A stretch of DNA of 49,046 nt from Desulfurellaceae bacterium bin18 (lineage in GTDB: Bacteria > Desulfobacterota > Binatia > Bin18): NCBI GenBank assembly GCA_002238415.1, contig MPMI01000043.1:1-49046 (forward strand). The letters run 5' to 3'. Position numbers and translations under genes: made by a program. A model generated the notes under the pieces. It ran no database searches. It was not told the origin of the DNA and saw nothing but the letters and a program-made list of their open reading frames with translations. Positions 7,194 to 15,313 of this stretch are shown one piece after another. How positions within the stretch are numbered: the stretch's first letter is position 1; each line of letters begins with the position of its first letter.

Positions 7194-8789
7194 GTGCCAG
7201 AGGTAGAAACCCCTCCGCCCCATCGCACCGAGCGCTCACGGTCGATGACCGCTCTGGTCAGCCACGTTCTTAGTGCGGTGAGGCCGCGCTCTATTGTCCA
7301 CTTTTTGAGCGCCGTCGCGATTTCCGGAGCCCTGCTCGCCTATATCCAATTCGCCAGCCCGAATATCGTTGGCAACGACGGATACCACCATATCAAGATG
7401 GCGGAATTGACACTCCAGCAGGGTCTCCCGCTTCCGTTCCCCTGGTTGCCTCTCACCATTCTGGATGAGCACGGCTACAGCGACCGCCATATGCTGCTCC
7501 ATGTGCTGCAAGCTCCCTTCACCGCCTTTGGCGACTTGGGTCTGGCGTCGAAATGGGCCGCAGTGACCCTCGCGGTTTTTGCCTGCTGTGTGTTCTATTT
7601 TTTCCTCGTTGCGTACGAGGTGCGCTATCCGTTTGTCTGGTTGCTCGTCCTCTTTGCGTCCTCGCACCCGTTTCTGTATCGGATGAGTATGGCCCGGGGA
7701 CAAAGCCTGGGGTTGGCGTTTCAATTGATAGCGATGTATCTGATTCTGAAACGCCGGCCTGTTGGTCTCGGGATCGTGGCGATGCTGTTTGTGTGGGCGT
7801 ATAACGCCTTTCCGCTGATTCTACTCCTGGTGCTGATCGGTCTCCTGACGCACTACCTCGTCGACGGCACTTTTGAATACCCCCTCCTCATCGGGGCGGG
7901 TATCGGGGTCGCCTGCGGCCTTGTCGTTAATCCGTACTTTCCGCAGAATATCTTCCTGCTCTGGGACCACATTGTCCCCAAGCTGTTCGTGGTGGATTAT
8001 GCGACATCGGTCGGAGGAGAGTGGCGTCCGTATAATTCATGGGATCTTCTGAGCCTGTCGCTCGGGGCGCACCTCGCCTATGGCAGCGCCATATTCCTGA
8101 CCAATAGGGAAGAATGGCGCCAAGATGCCCCTCGGCTTTTCTTATTTTTAGCCGCGACGTTATACGCCTTTCTGTTGTTCAAATCGCGCCGTTTTATCGA
8201 ATATTACCCGCCGGCTACCGTACTGCTCTTGGCGGTCGGGGCGCGGCATTGGTTGAAGACCCTGGATGTCGGCTCTATTGCCTGGACCGACAGGAAAATT
8301 GGTGGGCTCATTCTGGCAAGCCTCATGCTCGTTGCGGCCCTGCAAGCCACTGTGCAAGCCGCCTGGCACGATATTCACCGTCTCCCGCCGTCTGACGCGT
8401 ATAAAGGCGGGGCGGAGTGGTTAGCCCATAACACGCCCAAAGGGGCGCGTGTGTTTCACACCGACTGGGACGACTTTCCACGCCTGTTTTTCTTTAACAC
8501 GCATAATACCTACATCGTTGGGCTTGATCCCGACTTTATGCGGATTAAGAACAAACACCTCTATGAGCGGTGGAAAGATATTACCAGGGGGAAGGTGCGC
8601 CTACCGGCCAGAGTCATTTTTCAGAAGTTTGGTTGTGCCTACGCTTTTACCGACAACAAGCATCGGAAGTTCATTGCCCTTGCCGACCGAGATCCGTTCA
8701 TGGAAAAAGTGTACTCCGACCGGCATACAACGGTGTACCGTGTGCTCGATGAAAATGCGGAGAAAACCCGTCTCTCCCCAAGGGGATAG
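7194..8789 (+). CDS. Polytopic GT-C-like membrane glycosyltransferase
   Basis: The 531-residue protein has a short cytoplasmic head and roughly ten or more hydrophobic helices, then a soluble C-terminal domain from about residue 395. The first extracytoplasmic loop contains N61-D-G-Y-H-H66, reminiscent of the acidic 'D-x-Y-Y-H' motif of GT-C oligosaccharyl- and mannosyltransferases such as STT3/PglB and AglB. These enzymes use polyprenol-linked sugars outside the inner membrane. The GTG start follows AGAGGA and lies 68 bp after the Asn-rich secreted protein, so cotranscription is likely. The soluble tail ('GGAEWLAHNTPKGARVFHTDWDDFPRLFF') is typical of uncharacterised membrane mannosyltransferase-like proteins. 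The substrate is not predictable. Confidence 0.7.
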   Translation: MPEVETPPPHRTERSRSMTALVSHVLSAVRPRSIVHFLSAVAISGALLAYIQFASPNIVGNDGYHHIKMAELTLQQGLPLPFPWLPLTILDEHGYSDRHMLLHVLQAPFTAFGDLGLASKWAAVTLAVFACCVFYFFLVAYEVRYPFVWLLVLFASSHPFLYRMSMARGQSLGLAFQLIAMYLILKRRPVGLGIVAMLFVWAYNAFPLILLLVLIGLLTHYLVDGTFEYPLLIGAGIGVACGLVVNPYFPQNIFLLWDHIVPKLFVVDYATSVGGEWRPYNSWDLLSLSLGAHLAYGSAIFLTNREEWRQDAPRLFLFLAATLYAFLLFKSRRFIEYYPPATVLLLAVGARHWLKTLDVGSIAWTDRKIGGLILASLMLVAALQATVQAAWHDIHRLPPSDAYKGGAEWLAHNTPKGARVFHTDWDDFPRLFFFNTHNTYIVGLDPDFMRIKNKHLYERWKDITRGKVRLPARVIFQKFGCAYAFTDNKHRKFIALADRDPFMEKVYSDRHTTVYRVLDENAEKTRLSPRG

Positions 8790-8854
8790 GCCGGCTGTAT
8801 ACCAAGGCGTGAGGAATTGTCCTGTAACGAATCGTCAGTGAATAAGGGGGAGAT

Positions 8855-9835
8855 ATGCAAACACCTGGGATGTTGCTGTTCACGGGATCGGCTAGCGTGA
8901 CGCTGGGGCGTGCGACCGAATATGCAAAGATGGCTGAGGAGCGCGGCTTTCGGAATTTCCTGGTCACCGAAGCGGCCTCCGACGCTTTAGCCCTCACTCA
9001 ACATCTGGCGAGCGTGACTTCCCGTATTCAGGTCGGCACCGCGATCTTTAATATCTTTCTCCATCCACCTCTCCAGGCGGCTCTGCACGCTCTGACGATT
9101 GATGAGATCGCCCCCGGTCGTCTTTTCCTGGGGCTCGGAACGAGCCATGCAGCCCTGAACCAGGCGTATGGCCTGCCTATGGACAAACCGCTGACGGCGA
9201 TGCGCTCCTATATTGGAGAGTTGCAAAGTGTCTTTCATGGCGATCATCCCGGACTGTCTCAGCTCGGAGCCGCGGGCCTGTCCATCCCGAAGGCCGAACG
9301 AAAAATCCCGATTTATCTCGCTGGCGTATCGCCTAAGAGTATTCAGATGACCGGAGAACTCGCTGACGGGAGTATCCCGGCCCAATATGGCCCGACGATG
9401 TTGAAAGAAATCATCGAGGGCGTTGCGGCCGGGGCGGAGGAAGCTGGTCGTTCGCCCCGCGATGTCGAGATTGTGCCTATTGTCCACTGCTGCGTGTGTG
9501 AAGAGCGCGGCCTCGCGCTCCGCTCGGTTCAACAACAGTTAGCCTTTTACGGCCAGATGCCATTTTACAATCGCATTTTTGCTCGACACGGCTTTGAGCG
9601 GGAAGCGACCCAAATTATGGATGCCGCGCTCAAGGGAGACCAGGCCGGTGCGGCTGATGCCGTGTCGGAACGCATGGTAGCCGAATGCGCTCTGGCGGGC
9701 ACTCCGCAAGAGTGCCGAGACCAGGCGGAAGCGTTTGAAAAGGCCGGGGCGACTTACTCCATTCTCTATCCGATGGCCATTGATGGAGACATGAACCGGA
9801 GTGTACGGGCCGCATTGGACGCCTTCGCGCAGTAG
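8855..9835 (+). CDS. LLM-class (luciferase-like) flavin/F420-dependent oxidoreductase
   Basis: This 326-residue TIM-barrel protein of the luciferase superfamily starts at an ATG preceded by GGGGGAG. Recognisable landmarks are 'YAKMAEERGFRNFLVTEAASDALALTQHLA' (residues ~24-53), 'QVGTAIFNIFLHPPLQAALHALTIDEIAPGRLFLGLG' (cofactor strands) and 'KIPIYLAGVSPKSIQMTGELADG' (~150-172). These features recall the F420-dependent reductase branch (methylene-H4MPT reductase-like) more than NtaA-type monooxygenases. Reaction and substrate are unknown. It is convergent with the GNAT gene. Four further luciferase-like genes or remnants occur in this window. Confidence 0.85.
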   Translation: MQTPGMLLFTGSASVTLGRATEYAKMAEERGFRNFLVTEAASDALALTQHLASVTSRIQVGTAIFNIFLHPPLQAALHALTIDEIAPGRLFLGLGTSHAALNQAYGLPMDKPLTAMRSYIGELQSVFHGDHPGLSQLGAAGLSIPKAERKIPIYLAGVSPKSIQMTGELADGSIPAQYGPTMLKEIIEGVAAGAEEAGRSPRDVEIVPIVHCCVCEERGLALRSVQQQLAFYGQMPFYNRIFARHGFEREATQIMDAALKGDQAGAADAVSERMVAECALAGTPQECRDQAEAFEKAGATYSILYPMAIDGDMNRSVRAALDAFAQ

Positions 9836-9849
9836 TTGGGCCAGGGAGG

Positions 9850-10305
9850 CTATCCTGCGTGTTGTTCACAATCTTCCCAGATCATGCAGATATGCGTCTC
9901 TGTCGTGCCACATTCCTTGAAACCAAGCCTGCGATACAGCTCGATGGCCCGGTTCTCTCTGAGGACTTGAAGCCGGAGCGGGGACTTCGCTTCCCGTCCG
10001 CGTTGCATCTCTTTGTTGAAGAGTCGAGAGCCAATACCGTGCCCTTGAAACTGGGGGGCAATCACGATTTCGCTTATATAGATGTGATCGGGATGGTCTT
10101 CTATTGAAAGGAAACCACACGGGTTGCCGTCGCAGAGGATAATCTCAAATTTGTCCGGTATCCATTTTTCCTCGAACAAACGATCCTGCAGCGCTTCATC
10201 CCATGCTCCGAATTGACGAGAGACGACGTCGCGATAGGCTGCATGATGAGTAGTACGCGCAAATTCCGTGTCACTCGAAGTGGCCGTTCGACGCCCCAGG
10301 ATCAT
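9850..10305 (-). CDS. GNAT-family N-acetyltransferase
   Basis: The 151-residue protein contains the acetyl-CoA binding motif 'PQFQGHGIGSRLF' at about residues 87-99 (the Q/R-x-x-G-x-G/A signature of GNAT enzymes) and the downstream 'LRLQVLRENRAIELYRRLGFKE' motif. GNAT proteins transfer an acetyl group from acetyl-CoA to an amine; the substrate cannot be inferred. The ATG is preceded by GGAGGG. It is convergent with the preceding oxidoreductase, ending 14 bp from its stop, and lies downstream of the higBA module on the same strand with a 62-bp gap. Confidence 0.85.
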   Translation of the reverse strand: MILGRRTATSSDTEFARTTHHAAYRDVVSRQFGAWDEALQDRLFEEKWIPDKFEIILCDGNPCGFLSIEDHPDHIYISEIVIAPQFQGHGIGSRLFNKEMQRGREAKSPLRLQVLRENRAIELYRRLGFKECGTTETHICMIWEDCEQHAG

Positions 10306-10367
10306 GGAACCCTCCGGGGAGTAAGGAGAAATCGTCTTACGATCATCACTCGGATGTGGTGAGAGGT

Positions 10368-10655
10368 CTACGCTGGAGCAGATGGATGAACAACAATCTC
10401 TTTCTCTCTCCGACGCACCTGTGCAAGATCATAGTTCATTTGAAGCCGGAGCCATCCATCAGCCGTCCCCCAACCCATCTTTTCCAACCGTATCGCCATT
10501 TCCGGGGAAATCCCCGCTTTCTCATTGACCAGATTATTGAGGGTCTGCCGGGTCACGCCGAGAGCCTTTGACGCGGCGGTGACCGACAGTTTGAGCGGTT
10601 CCAAACAGGTTTCTCGGACATGGCGTCCGGGGTGGGGTGGGTTGTGCATAACCAT
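10368..10655 (-). CDS. higA: HigA-type antitoxin (XRE helix-turn-helix)
   Basis: The 95-residue protein starts 'PPHPGRHVRE' and has a Cro/C1-type helix-turn-helix at about residues 26-65 ('TAASKALGVTRQTLNNLVNEKAGISPEMAIRLEK'), the classic HigA layout. As antitoxin it neutralises HigB and, with it, represses the operon by binding the operator palindrome at 10961-10978. It starts with ATG after AAGGAG, 14 bp downstream of the higB stop. The toxin-first order is typical of higBA. Confidence 0.93.
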   Translation of the reverse strand: MVMHNPPHPGRHVRETCLEPLKLSVTAASKALGVTRQTLNNLVNEKAGISPEMAIRLEKMGWGTADGWLRLQMNYDLAQVRRREKEIVVHPSAPA

Positions 10656-10669
10656 ATCTTTCTCCTTGC

Positions 10670-10948
10670 CTAGTGGTAATCAATCAAATCAATGCCTGAC
10701 GCCTCGCCGTCTTCAAAGCGAAAGATAATCCGCCAGTTCCCCGAGACATCGACTGCATACAGTCCTTTCATATCGCCCTTGAGTTCGTGGAGCCGATAGC
10801 CGGGGCGGCGCATGTGCCCAAGCGTCTCGGAAGCATCCAGGTCGGCAAGGATCAACTCGATTTTACCAACATAATTCGGATTGATCCGGCTGCGGTCGCC
10901 ACGTTCATACAGGCGTTTCAGCCCGAGATGCTTGAAGTTTCTAACCAC
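10670..10948 (-). CDS. higB: HigB-type toxin (RelE/ParE fold mRNA interferase)
   Basis: This is a 92-residue RelE-superfamily toxin. It begins 'VRNFKHLGLKRLYERGDRSRIN', the standard HigB start, and contains 'RLHELKGDMKGLYAVDVSGNWRIIFRFEDG', the conserved beta-sheet region. HigB cleaves mRNA on the ribosome. The start is GTG and lies only 5-6 bases after a -10-like hexamer, so the transcript may be leaderless (see promoter entry). It is cotranscribed with higA. Confidence 0.92.
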   Translation of the reverse strand: MVRNFKHLGLKRLYERGDRSRINPNYVGKIELILADLDASETLGHMRRPGYRLHELKGDMKGLYAVDVSGNWRIIFRFEDGEASGIDLIDYH

Positions 10949-10953
10949 AGATT

Positions 10954-10983
10954 TTTATACAAGTGACAATTGTCACTTTTCAA
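10954..10983 (-). promoter_or_regulatory. higBA promoter with embedded operator palindrome
   Basis: Reading the minus strand there is TTGAAA (10983-10978), a 17-base spacer (10977-10961) and GTATAA (10960-10955; alternatively TATAAA one base on). The spacer is almost exactly the perfect 18-bp palindrome AAGTGACAATTGTCACTT at 10961-10978, whose last base overlaps the -35 element. HigA or a HigBA complex bound there would cover the spacer. The predicted transcription start falls at the first base of the higB GTG codon (10948). Confidence 0.75.
10961..10978. promoter_or_regulatory. 18-bp perfect palindrome, probable HigA operator
   Basis: AAGTGACAATTGTCACTT is its own reverse complement over all 18 bases. 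It occupies the spacer of the higBA promoter and lies next to the stop codon of the upstream membrane protein (10980-10982). HigA antitoxins bind such inverted repeats as dimers. Whether the site also affects the upstream gene is unknown. Confidence 0.8.
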
Positions 10984-11408
10984 GAGAGGTGCCAGCTTTT
11001 TTCGCGAATCGCTCGCACGAACACGTAGGCCGGTACCAGAACCAGCAGGCCCAGCGTCAGTACATTCCCAACTTTATCCAGCATCGAAGTGTACACGTGC
11101 AAATGAGTCATGTGGTAGGCGAAGTGCGGGATCTGAGAGACGAGCCAGCCGAGCGCGGCGGCAAGAATCGTTTCGCGGGTTTTGGCAAAGACCGCAATGA
11201 GGGTCACCGCGCTCAGAGCTAAATACAGGCCGCCCACATCTCGCACCAGATGTTCATTGAACGGCCCATCAACCGAGACCCAACTGCGGCCCAGGCCGGG
11301 AAAACTATCGTAGAATGCCTGGGGAAAGAATTGCGCCCACGCGCCAACCATGACACCGCTCGCAACGAGAAACCAGAGACCGACTCGCAGACGTGTATCA
11401 ACATTCAT
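10980..11408 (-). CDS. Small four-helix membrane protein, function unknown
   Basis: This 142-residue protein has four hydrophobic helices, about residues 8-28, 58-78, 82-100 and 112-132. Conserved-looking features are 'FPGLGRSWVSVDGPFNEHLVRDVGGLYLALSA' and 'HFAYHMTHLHVY', with several His and Asp residues near membrane boundaries. It resembles DUF4345-like/DoxX-like small membrane proteins, but no function can be assigned. It lies 13 bp downstream of the epimerase gene on the same strand. Its stop codon overlaps the higBA promoter region. Probably cotranscribed with the epimerase and ogt. Confidence 0.8.
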   Translation of the reverse strand: MNVDTRLRVGLWFLVASGVMVGAWAQFFPQAFYDSFPGLGRSWVSVDGPFNEHLVRDVGGLYLALSAVTLIAVFAKTRETILAAALGWLVSQIPHFAYHMTHLHVYTSMLDKVGNVLTLGLLVLVPAYVFVRAIREKSWHLS

Positions 11409-11421
11409 GGCTCACTCCTCT

Positions 11422-12330
11422 TCAGCTATTGAGCATCTGACGCCAGCCCTCTCTCACACTGGGGTAGCGCGGGGTCCAGCCGGTGGTTTGCTTAAAGTGC
11501 CTATTCGAGATGCGCTGCGAACGCGTTAAGGCTTCAATGCTCCCAGGCAGCTCTCCTTGTATGGGCTCGGGTGGAGCAGGAGACGCCACCCCTTCAAGCT
11601 CGGCAATGGCAACGGCCAACTCCTGACGGGTCAGCGGTTGGTCATCGGCAACATTATAGATACCGGCGGGAGCATTAAGCGCGGACACAACGGCCGTAGC
11701 CGCATCTTCGGCGTAAATATGGCTCATATAGCTGGTGGGGTCGCCGAGAAACGGCGACTGGCCCGCACGGATCGCGGCCTGAAATTCCAGGGTATGCGAG
11801 CTGTCAGGAGCGTAAAACAGGGCGAAGCGTAGTACGATGCCGCGCCCGCCATGTGCGCTGAACCAGGTGGTCTGTTCCTCTGCTACGCGACTGCTGGCCA
11901 TCTCCGGTGGGCAGTTATCCGCATCGGTTTCCTCAATCCATTCCGCCCCTTTATCCGCATACGGAAAGGTAATCGACTCTTGAATAAACGTCTGACAGCC
12001 CGCCTCAGCCGCCGCTCGGGTTACACTCCGGGACGCCTCGTTGCGGAGGCGATCATGCATGTCCCAGGCCGTCGGCTCTAGCGCCTGCTCCAGCGGTGGA
12101 ACGTTGGTCGCCAGATTAGCGACGGTATCGTGGCCGGCAAGAACAGGCGTCAGTGCTGCCATGTCAAACAGATCGACTCGAACCGGGATTGCGCCGAACT
12201 GGCTCAGGAGTGCTGCCTTCTGGTCGGTGCGCGCAAGGCCGGTAACCTGATGCCCGGCCTGGATGAGCTGGGGAACGACGCGACGGCCAATGACTCCGGT
12301 TGCGCCAGTCACAAAAATTTTCATACTCAT
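11422..12330 (-). CDS. NAD(P)-dependent epimerase/dehydratase-like (extended SDR)
   Basis: The 302-residue protein starts with a Rossmann nucleotide-binding loop 'VTGATGVIGRR' (residues 6-17, GxxGxxG) and matches extended short-chain dehydrogenases. Later features include 'LDLFDM'-type strand ends (VDLFDM), a Ser/Thr region and 'IYNVADDQPLTRQELAVAIAELEG'. The usual catalytic YxxxK is not obvious: the expected position holds 'ITFPYADKG' (Y-A-D-K). NAD(P) sugar or carbonyl epimerase/reductase activity is plausible, but the substrate is unknown. The ATG overlaps the ogt stop codon by four bases, so translation is likely coupled. Confidence 0.8.
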   Translation of the reverse strand: MSMKIFVTGATGVIGRRVVPQLIQAGHQVTGLARTDQKAALLSQFGAIPVRVDLFDMAALTPVLAGHDTVANLATNVPPLEQALEPTAWDMHDRLRNEASRSVTRAAAEAGCQTFIQESITFPYADKGAEWIEETDADNCPPEMASSRVAEEQTTWFSAHGGRGIVLRFALFYAPDSSHTLEFQAAIRAGQSPFLGDPTSYMSHIYAEDAATAVVSALNAPAGIYNVADDQPLTRQELAVAIAELEGVASPAPPEPIQGELPGSIEALTRSQRISNRHFKQTTGWTPRYPSVREGWRQMLNS

Positions 12331-12824
12331 ATCCCTTCATGCCGAAGCAGCCAGTGTTTGCGCTCCAACCCGCCAGCATAGCCGGTAAGCGCGCCGTTGG
12401 CACCAATGAGACGATGGCAGGGCAGAACAATGGAGATCGGGTTGAGGGCGTTTGCCCTGCCGACGGCGCGCCAGGCGCTTGGCCGGCCTATCTGTTCGGC
12501 CACGTCACGGTAGGTTCGTGTGGTTCCGGGCGGAATCGTGCGCAAAGCCTCCCAGACTTTTTGCTGAAAGGCAGTCCCGCCTGGGTCTACCTGAATGCTG
12601 TCGATAGCATCGAGCTTTCCCCCGAGGTAGGCCCTGAGCTGTTGTGTCACACCGAGAGGTGTGGAGGCTTCACATAACCGGAACCGGTGATAGCGCTGCC
12701 GCAACAACCGGGTCATCCGCTCCGTGTTGTCTGCGTAGTCAAGCACGCATAAGCGACCTGCGTCGAATACGAGCACCAAGCGACCGATGGGCGACTCTAC
12801 TGTGTCGGTGAGTAAGGCCGTCAT
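12327..12824 (-). CDS. ogt: Methylated-DNA--protein-cysteine methyltransferase
   Basis: This 165-residue protein has the Ogt/AGT layout: an N-terminal alpha/beta domain, then helix-turn-helix residues with the arginine finger ('PSAWRAVGRANALNPI'), and the active-site PCHR with Cys136, followed by 'LTGYAGGLERKHWLLRHEG'. It removes alkyl groups from O6-alkylguanine to its own cysteine in DNA repair. The ATG at 12824 follows a weak TAGGA. It overlaps the epimerase gene by four bases, so it is the first gene of an ogt-epimerase-membrane protein run. Confidence 0.93.
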   Translation of the reverse strand: MTALLTDTVESPIGRLVLVFDAGRLCVLDYADNTERMTRLLRQRYHRFRLCEASTPLGVTQQLRAYLGGKLDAIDSIQVDPGGTAFQQKVWEALRTIPPGTTRTYRDVAEQIGRPSAWRAVGRANALNPISIVLPCHRLIGANGALTGYAGGLERKHWLLRHEGI

Positions 12825-13048
12825 GCTGATTCCTACTTGAGCGCCGCGCGTCTCGGACTACAGCCAGCCGTTGCGCGGCATGGGTGGCGCTCCTCGTCCA
12901 TGTCCGATTGAAGCCGCTATCGAAGGCGTCGAGGTGACACTCATAATTCCCTCCTGGATCGAGACATTCCACATCCTCATGAAGGGTGCTACTCAGGAGT
13001 AACTTGGTCGCATATCTCTTGTCTATACTCAGTCAAGGAGGATCACCA

Positions 13049-13975
13049 ATGGCAGAGCAGGCCTGCGTGGACTTTACGTGGGGGCATGCCAATCAAGGCG
13101 GCCAGCATGACTGGCCCTTTGTGATGGCGCTTCAGAAGGGATTTTTCTTGGAGGAAGGGATCAATCTCCACATCCGGGTTGTACCCGGCGGAGACGCGTT
13201 GGCGCAGGCGATGGGGCGCGGAGAAATTCAGGTTGGGAGGATGGGGAGTCCGCCTTTTTTGACGGCCGTTGGTAAGGGGATGTTCCCAGGTAAGATTATT
13301 GCCAGTAGTGTGATCGGGAACCTTGATCACTTCCTGTTTGTTGTCCGCCCGGAAATCAAGGAGCTGGCCGAATTGCAGGGGAAGACGGTCGGTGTGCTAT
13401 CCCGCGGGAGCTGTGACGGGCATCTCATGAAGCTGGAGCTGAAGCGGGCCGGCCTTGATCCCGAGCGAGACGTTACCTACCGGGAGCTCTGGCAAGACTA
13501 TAATAAGATTGATGGCCTCGCTTCCGGGGAACTGTTCGCCCAACTGATAGTAGAGCCGTGGGTCTCCCTGGGCGAGCGGCAGGGAGCGCTGCGAGTAGTG
13601 GCGCCAGCCAGTCGAGTTGAGCCCCATTTTCAATGGGGGCTGTTGGTGGCGCGCGAGGATTTTATTGCAGAGCAACCAAGGTTGCTGCGGAAGTTGTTAC
13701 GGGGATATCTCAAAGGCGCTCAGTATTGCACTGCCCATCCCGAAGAAACCAAAGCCATGGTCTGCGAATATATGCCAGGGTACGAGCCTGCCACTGTCGA
13801 GCAGGCGTTGACGCGGACCTTGCCGATTTGGAATACGACCGGCCTGATTGATATGGACGGCTTGGCTGTGGCGGTAGAGACGATGTGCACCTTAGGGGCG
13901 ATTCCCCAGCAACTGAAACCTGAAGCGCTGGTTGACCTGAGCGGTGTGCCTGAGGGCGCCATCAACGGGATATAA
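13049..13975 (+). CDS. SsuA/THI5-like substrate-binding protein without signal peptide
   Basis: This 308-residue protein has the NMT1/THI5/SsuA type II periplasmic-binding fold. Landmarks are 'FVMALQKGFFLEEGINLHIRVVPGGDALAQAMGRGEIQVGRMGSPPFL' (residues 25-70), 'ELQGKTVGVLSRGSCDGHLMKLELKRAGL' and 'DGLASGELFAQLIVEPW'. Such proteins bind sulfonates, thiamine precursors or aromatic acids for ABC import. The chosen ATG follows a strong GGAGG. It gives no signal peptide, and no permease or ATPase gene is nearby. The same frame extends upstream to 12986 with a slightly hydrophobic stretch, but without a good ribosome site. It may therefore be cytoplasmic or enzymatic, like yeast THI5. It stands upstream of an NtaA-type monooxygenase. 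Confidence 0.8.
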   Translation: MAEQACVDFTWGHANQGGQHDWPFVMALQKGFFLEEGINLHIRVVPGGDALAQAMGRGEIQVGRMGSPPFLTAVGKGMFPGKIIASSVIGNLDHFLFVVRPEIKELAELQGKTVGVLSRGSCDGHLMKLELKRAGLDPERDVTYRELWQDYNKIDGLASGELFAQLIVEPWVSLGERQGALRVVAPASRVEPHFQWGLLVAREDFIAEQPRLLRKLLRGYLKGAQYCTAHPEETKAMVCEYMPGYEPATVEQALTRTLPIWNTTGLIDMDGLAVAVETMCTLGAIPQQLKPEALVDLSGVPEGAINGI

Positions 13976-14094
13976 TACCCCCTCGCGTAAGAAAATAGTG
14001 TGCCGGTCAATCTTATTTTGAGCCCTTCGATTATGCTCATGATAAACCCCGTGTAGAATCTGACCTTCTGGAATTGGTAACGGGAGACTGGCGA

Positions 14095-15303
14095 ATGGGC
14101 AGAGTGGGGCACTACGGAGAACGGGTACAGATTACCAGGGGACCGTTTGATCCGGGTGGGCAGCCTGCGGTCGAGAGCCCGCATCCGCTCTTATTGGGCC
14201 TGTTTGGCTGGAATCTGACCGGTGGGGCGACCATATCCAAAGCCGTGCTCGACGACCCGGACCGGTATCAAAACTTCTGGCACTGGGATACGGCCCAGTA
14301 TCTGATCCAGTTCGCCGAGCGGATAGGGCTTGAATTCCAGGTGCCGTTTGGCCGATGGCTCGGGCACGGCGGGGAGACGCGCTTTAATGAAGACTCGCTC
14401 GATTTCCTGACGACAGCCGCTGCGCTGGCTCCGCTGACACGCCGAATTCTGCTCTTTTCCACGGCCCATGTGTCATACGGATTTCATCCTCTGCACTTCG
14501 CCAAATTCGGGGCGACGATCGACTATCTCTCACAGGGCCGTTGGGGTCTGAACGTCGTGACGGGCTGGATTGAAGATGAGCAGGCGTTGTTCGGGCAGAC
14601 CTTTCCCGACCACGATCTGCGCTACGAAATGGCTGATGAGTTTGTCACCCTCATGAAGTGGGCCTGGTCGAGTCAGGAGCCGATCACCTACGAAGGCGAG
14701 TTCTACAAATCCTATGGGGCTTATGTGAGTCCAAAACCCGCCCGCAAGCCTCGGCCGTATCTGGTCAATGCCGGGTCCTCGCCTGCCGGCATCGAGTTTA
14801 CAGCCAAACACTGTGAATGGTTGTTCTGCTCCGGGGGCATCGAGAAGATGAAACTGGCCGCGGATACGGTGAGGGACCGAGCGGCGCATTATGGCCGGCG
14901 CGTTGACCCCATGACGTATGCCTACGTCATTATTGAGGGAACCGACACACAAGCGGAAGCTACCTATAAGCGCTTAGTCGAGGAGATAGACGAAGACGCG
15001 GCCGATACCTTTGTGGAGCGCGCTACGGCACGCCCGATCTCCTTCGCGCCAGACCGGAAGCGCGACACCACGAAACGTGTGCGGGAACAGATTGGCGAAG
15101 ACGCCTACCGTGAGACCGCACTAGGGCTGACGGGGTATCAGATCTGTGGCGGCCCGCAAACGGTGGCAGAGCAACTCCGCGCGGTCCACGAGCAGGCCGG
15201 CCAACGGGGGGTACTACTATCCTTTTTCGATCCGATCAAAGGATTACATATGTGCCATGATGAGGTGTTGCCCCTCTTGCGCAAAATGGGTCTCCGTAAG
15301 TAG
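14095..15303 (+). CDS. LLM-class FMN-dependent monooxygenase (NtaA/SnaA/DszA type)
   Basis: This 402-residue protein has the NtaA/DszA layout. The N-terminus places 'PLLLGLFGWNLTGGATISKAVLDDPDRYQNFWHW' before the barrel; the barrel contains 'GRWGLNVVTGW' and 'YLVNAGSSPAGIEFTAKHCEWLF'. The C-terminus is 'KGLHMCHDEVLPLLRKMGLRK'. These enzymes oxidise substrates such as nitrilotriacetate, dibenzothiophene sulfone or pristinamycin with FMNH2 from a separate reductase; no reductase is adjacent. The ATG at 14095 has GGGAGA upstream; an in-frame TTG at 14074 is less likely. Its C-terminus is nearly identical to the remnant at 128-217. Confidence 0.88.
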   Translation: MGRVGHYGERVQITRGPFDPGGQPAVESPHPLLLGLFGWNLTGGATISKAVLDDPDRYQNFWHWDTAQYLIQFAERIGLEFQVPFGRWLGHGGETRFNEDSLDFLTTAAALAPLTRRILLFSTAHVSYGFHPLHFAKFGATIDYLSQGRWGLNVVTGWIEDEQALFGQTFPDHDLRYEMADEFVTLMKWAWSSQEPITYEGEFYKSYGAYVSPKPARKPRPYLVNAGSSPAGIEFTAKHCEWLFCSGGIEKMKLAADTVRDRAAHYGRRVDPMTYAYVIIEGTDTQAEATYKRLVEEIDEDAADTFVERATARPISFAPDRKRDTTKRVREQIGEDAYRETALGLTGYQICGGPQTVAEQLRAVHEQAGQRGVLLSFFDPIKGLHMCHDEVLPLLRKMGLRK

Positions 15304-15313
15304 GGACCCCTGA

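Noticed and set aside
12739..12972. 77-residue ORF upstream of ogt
   Set aside because: It overlaps the ogt start in another frame, is Arg/His-rich and has no ribosome site or family match; the 12825-13048 interval shows no gene.
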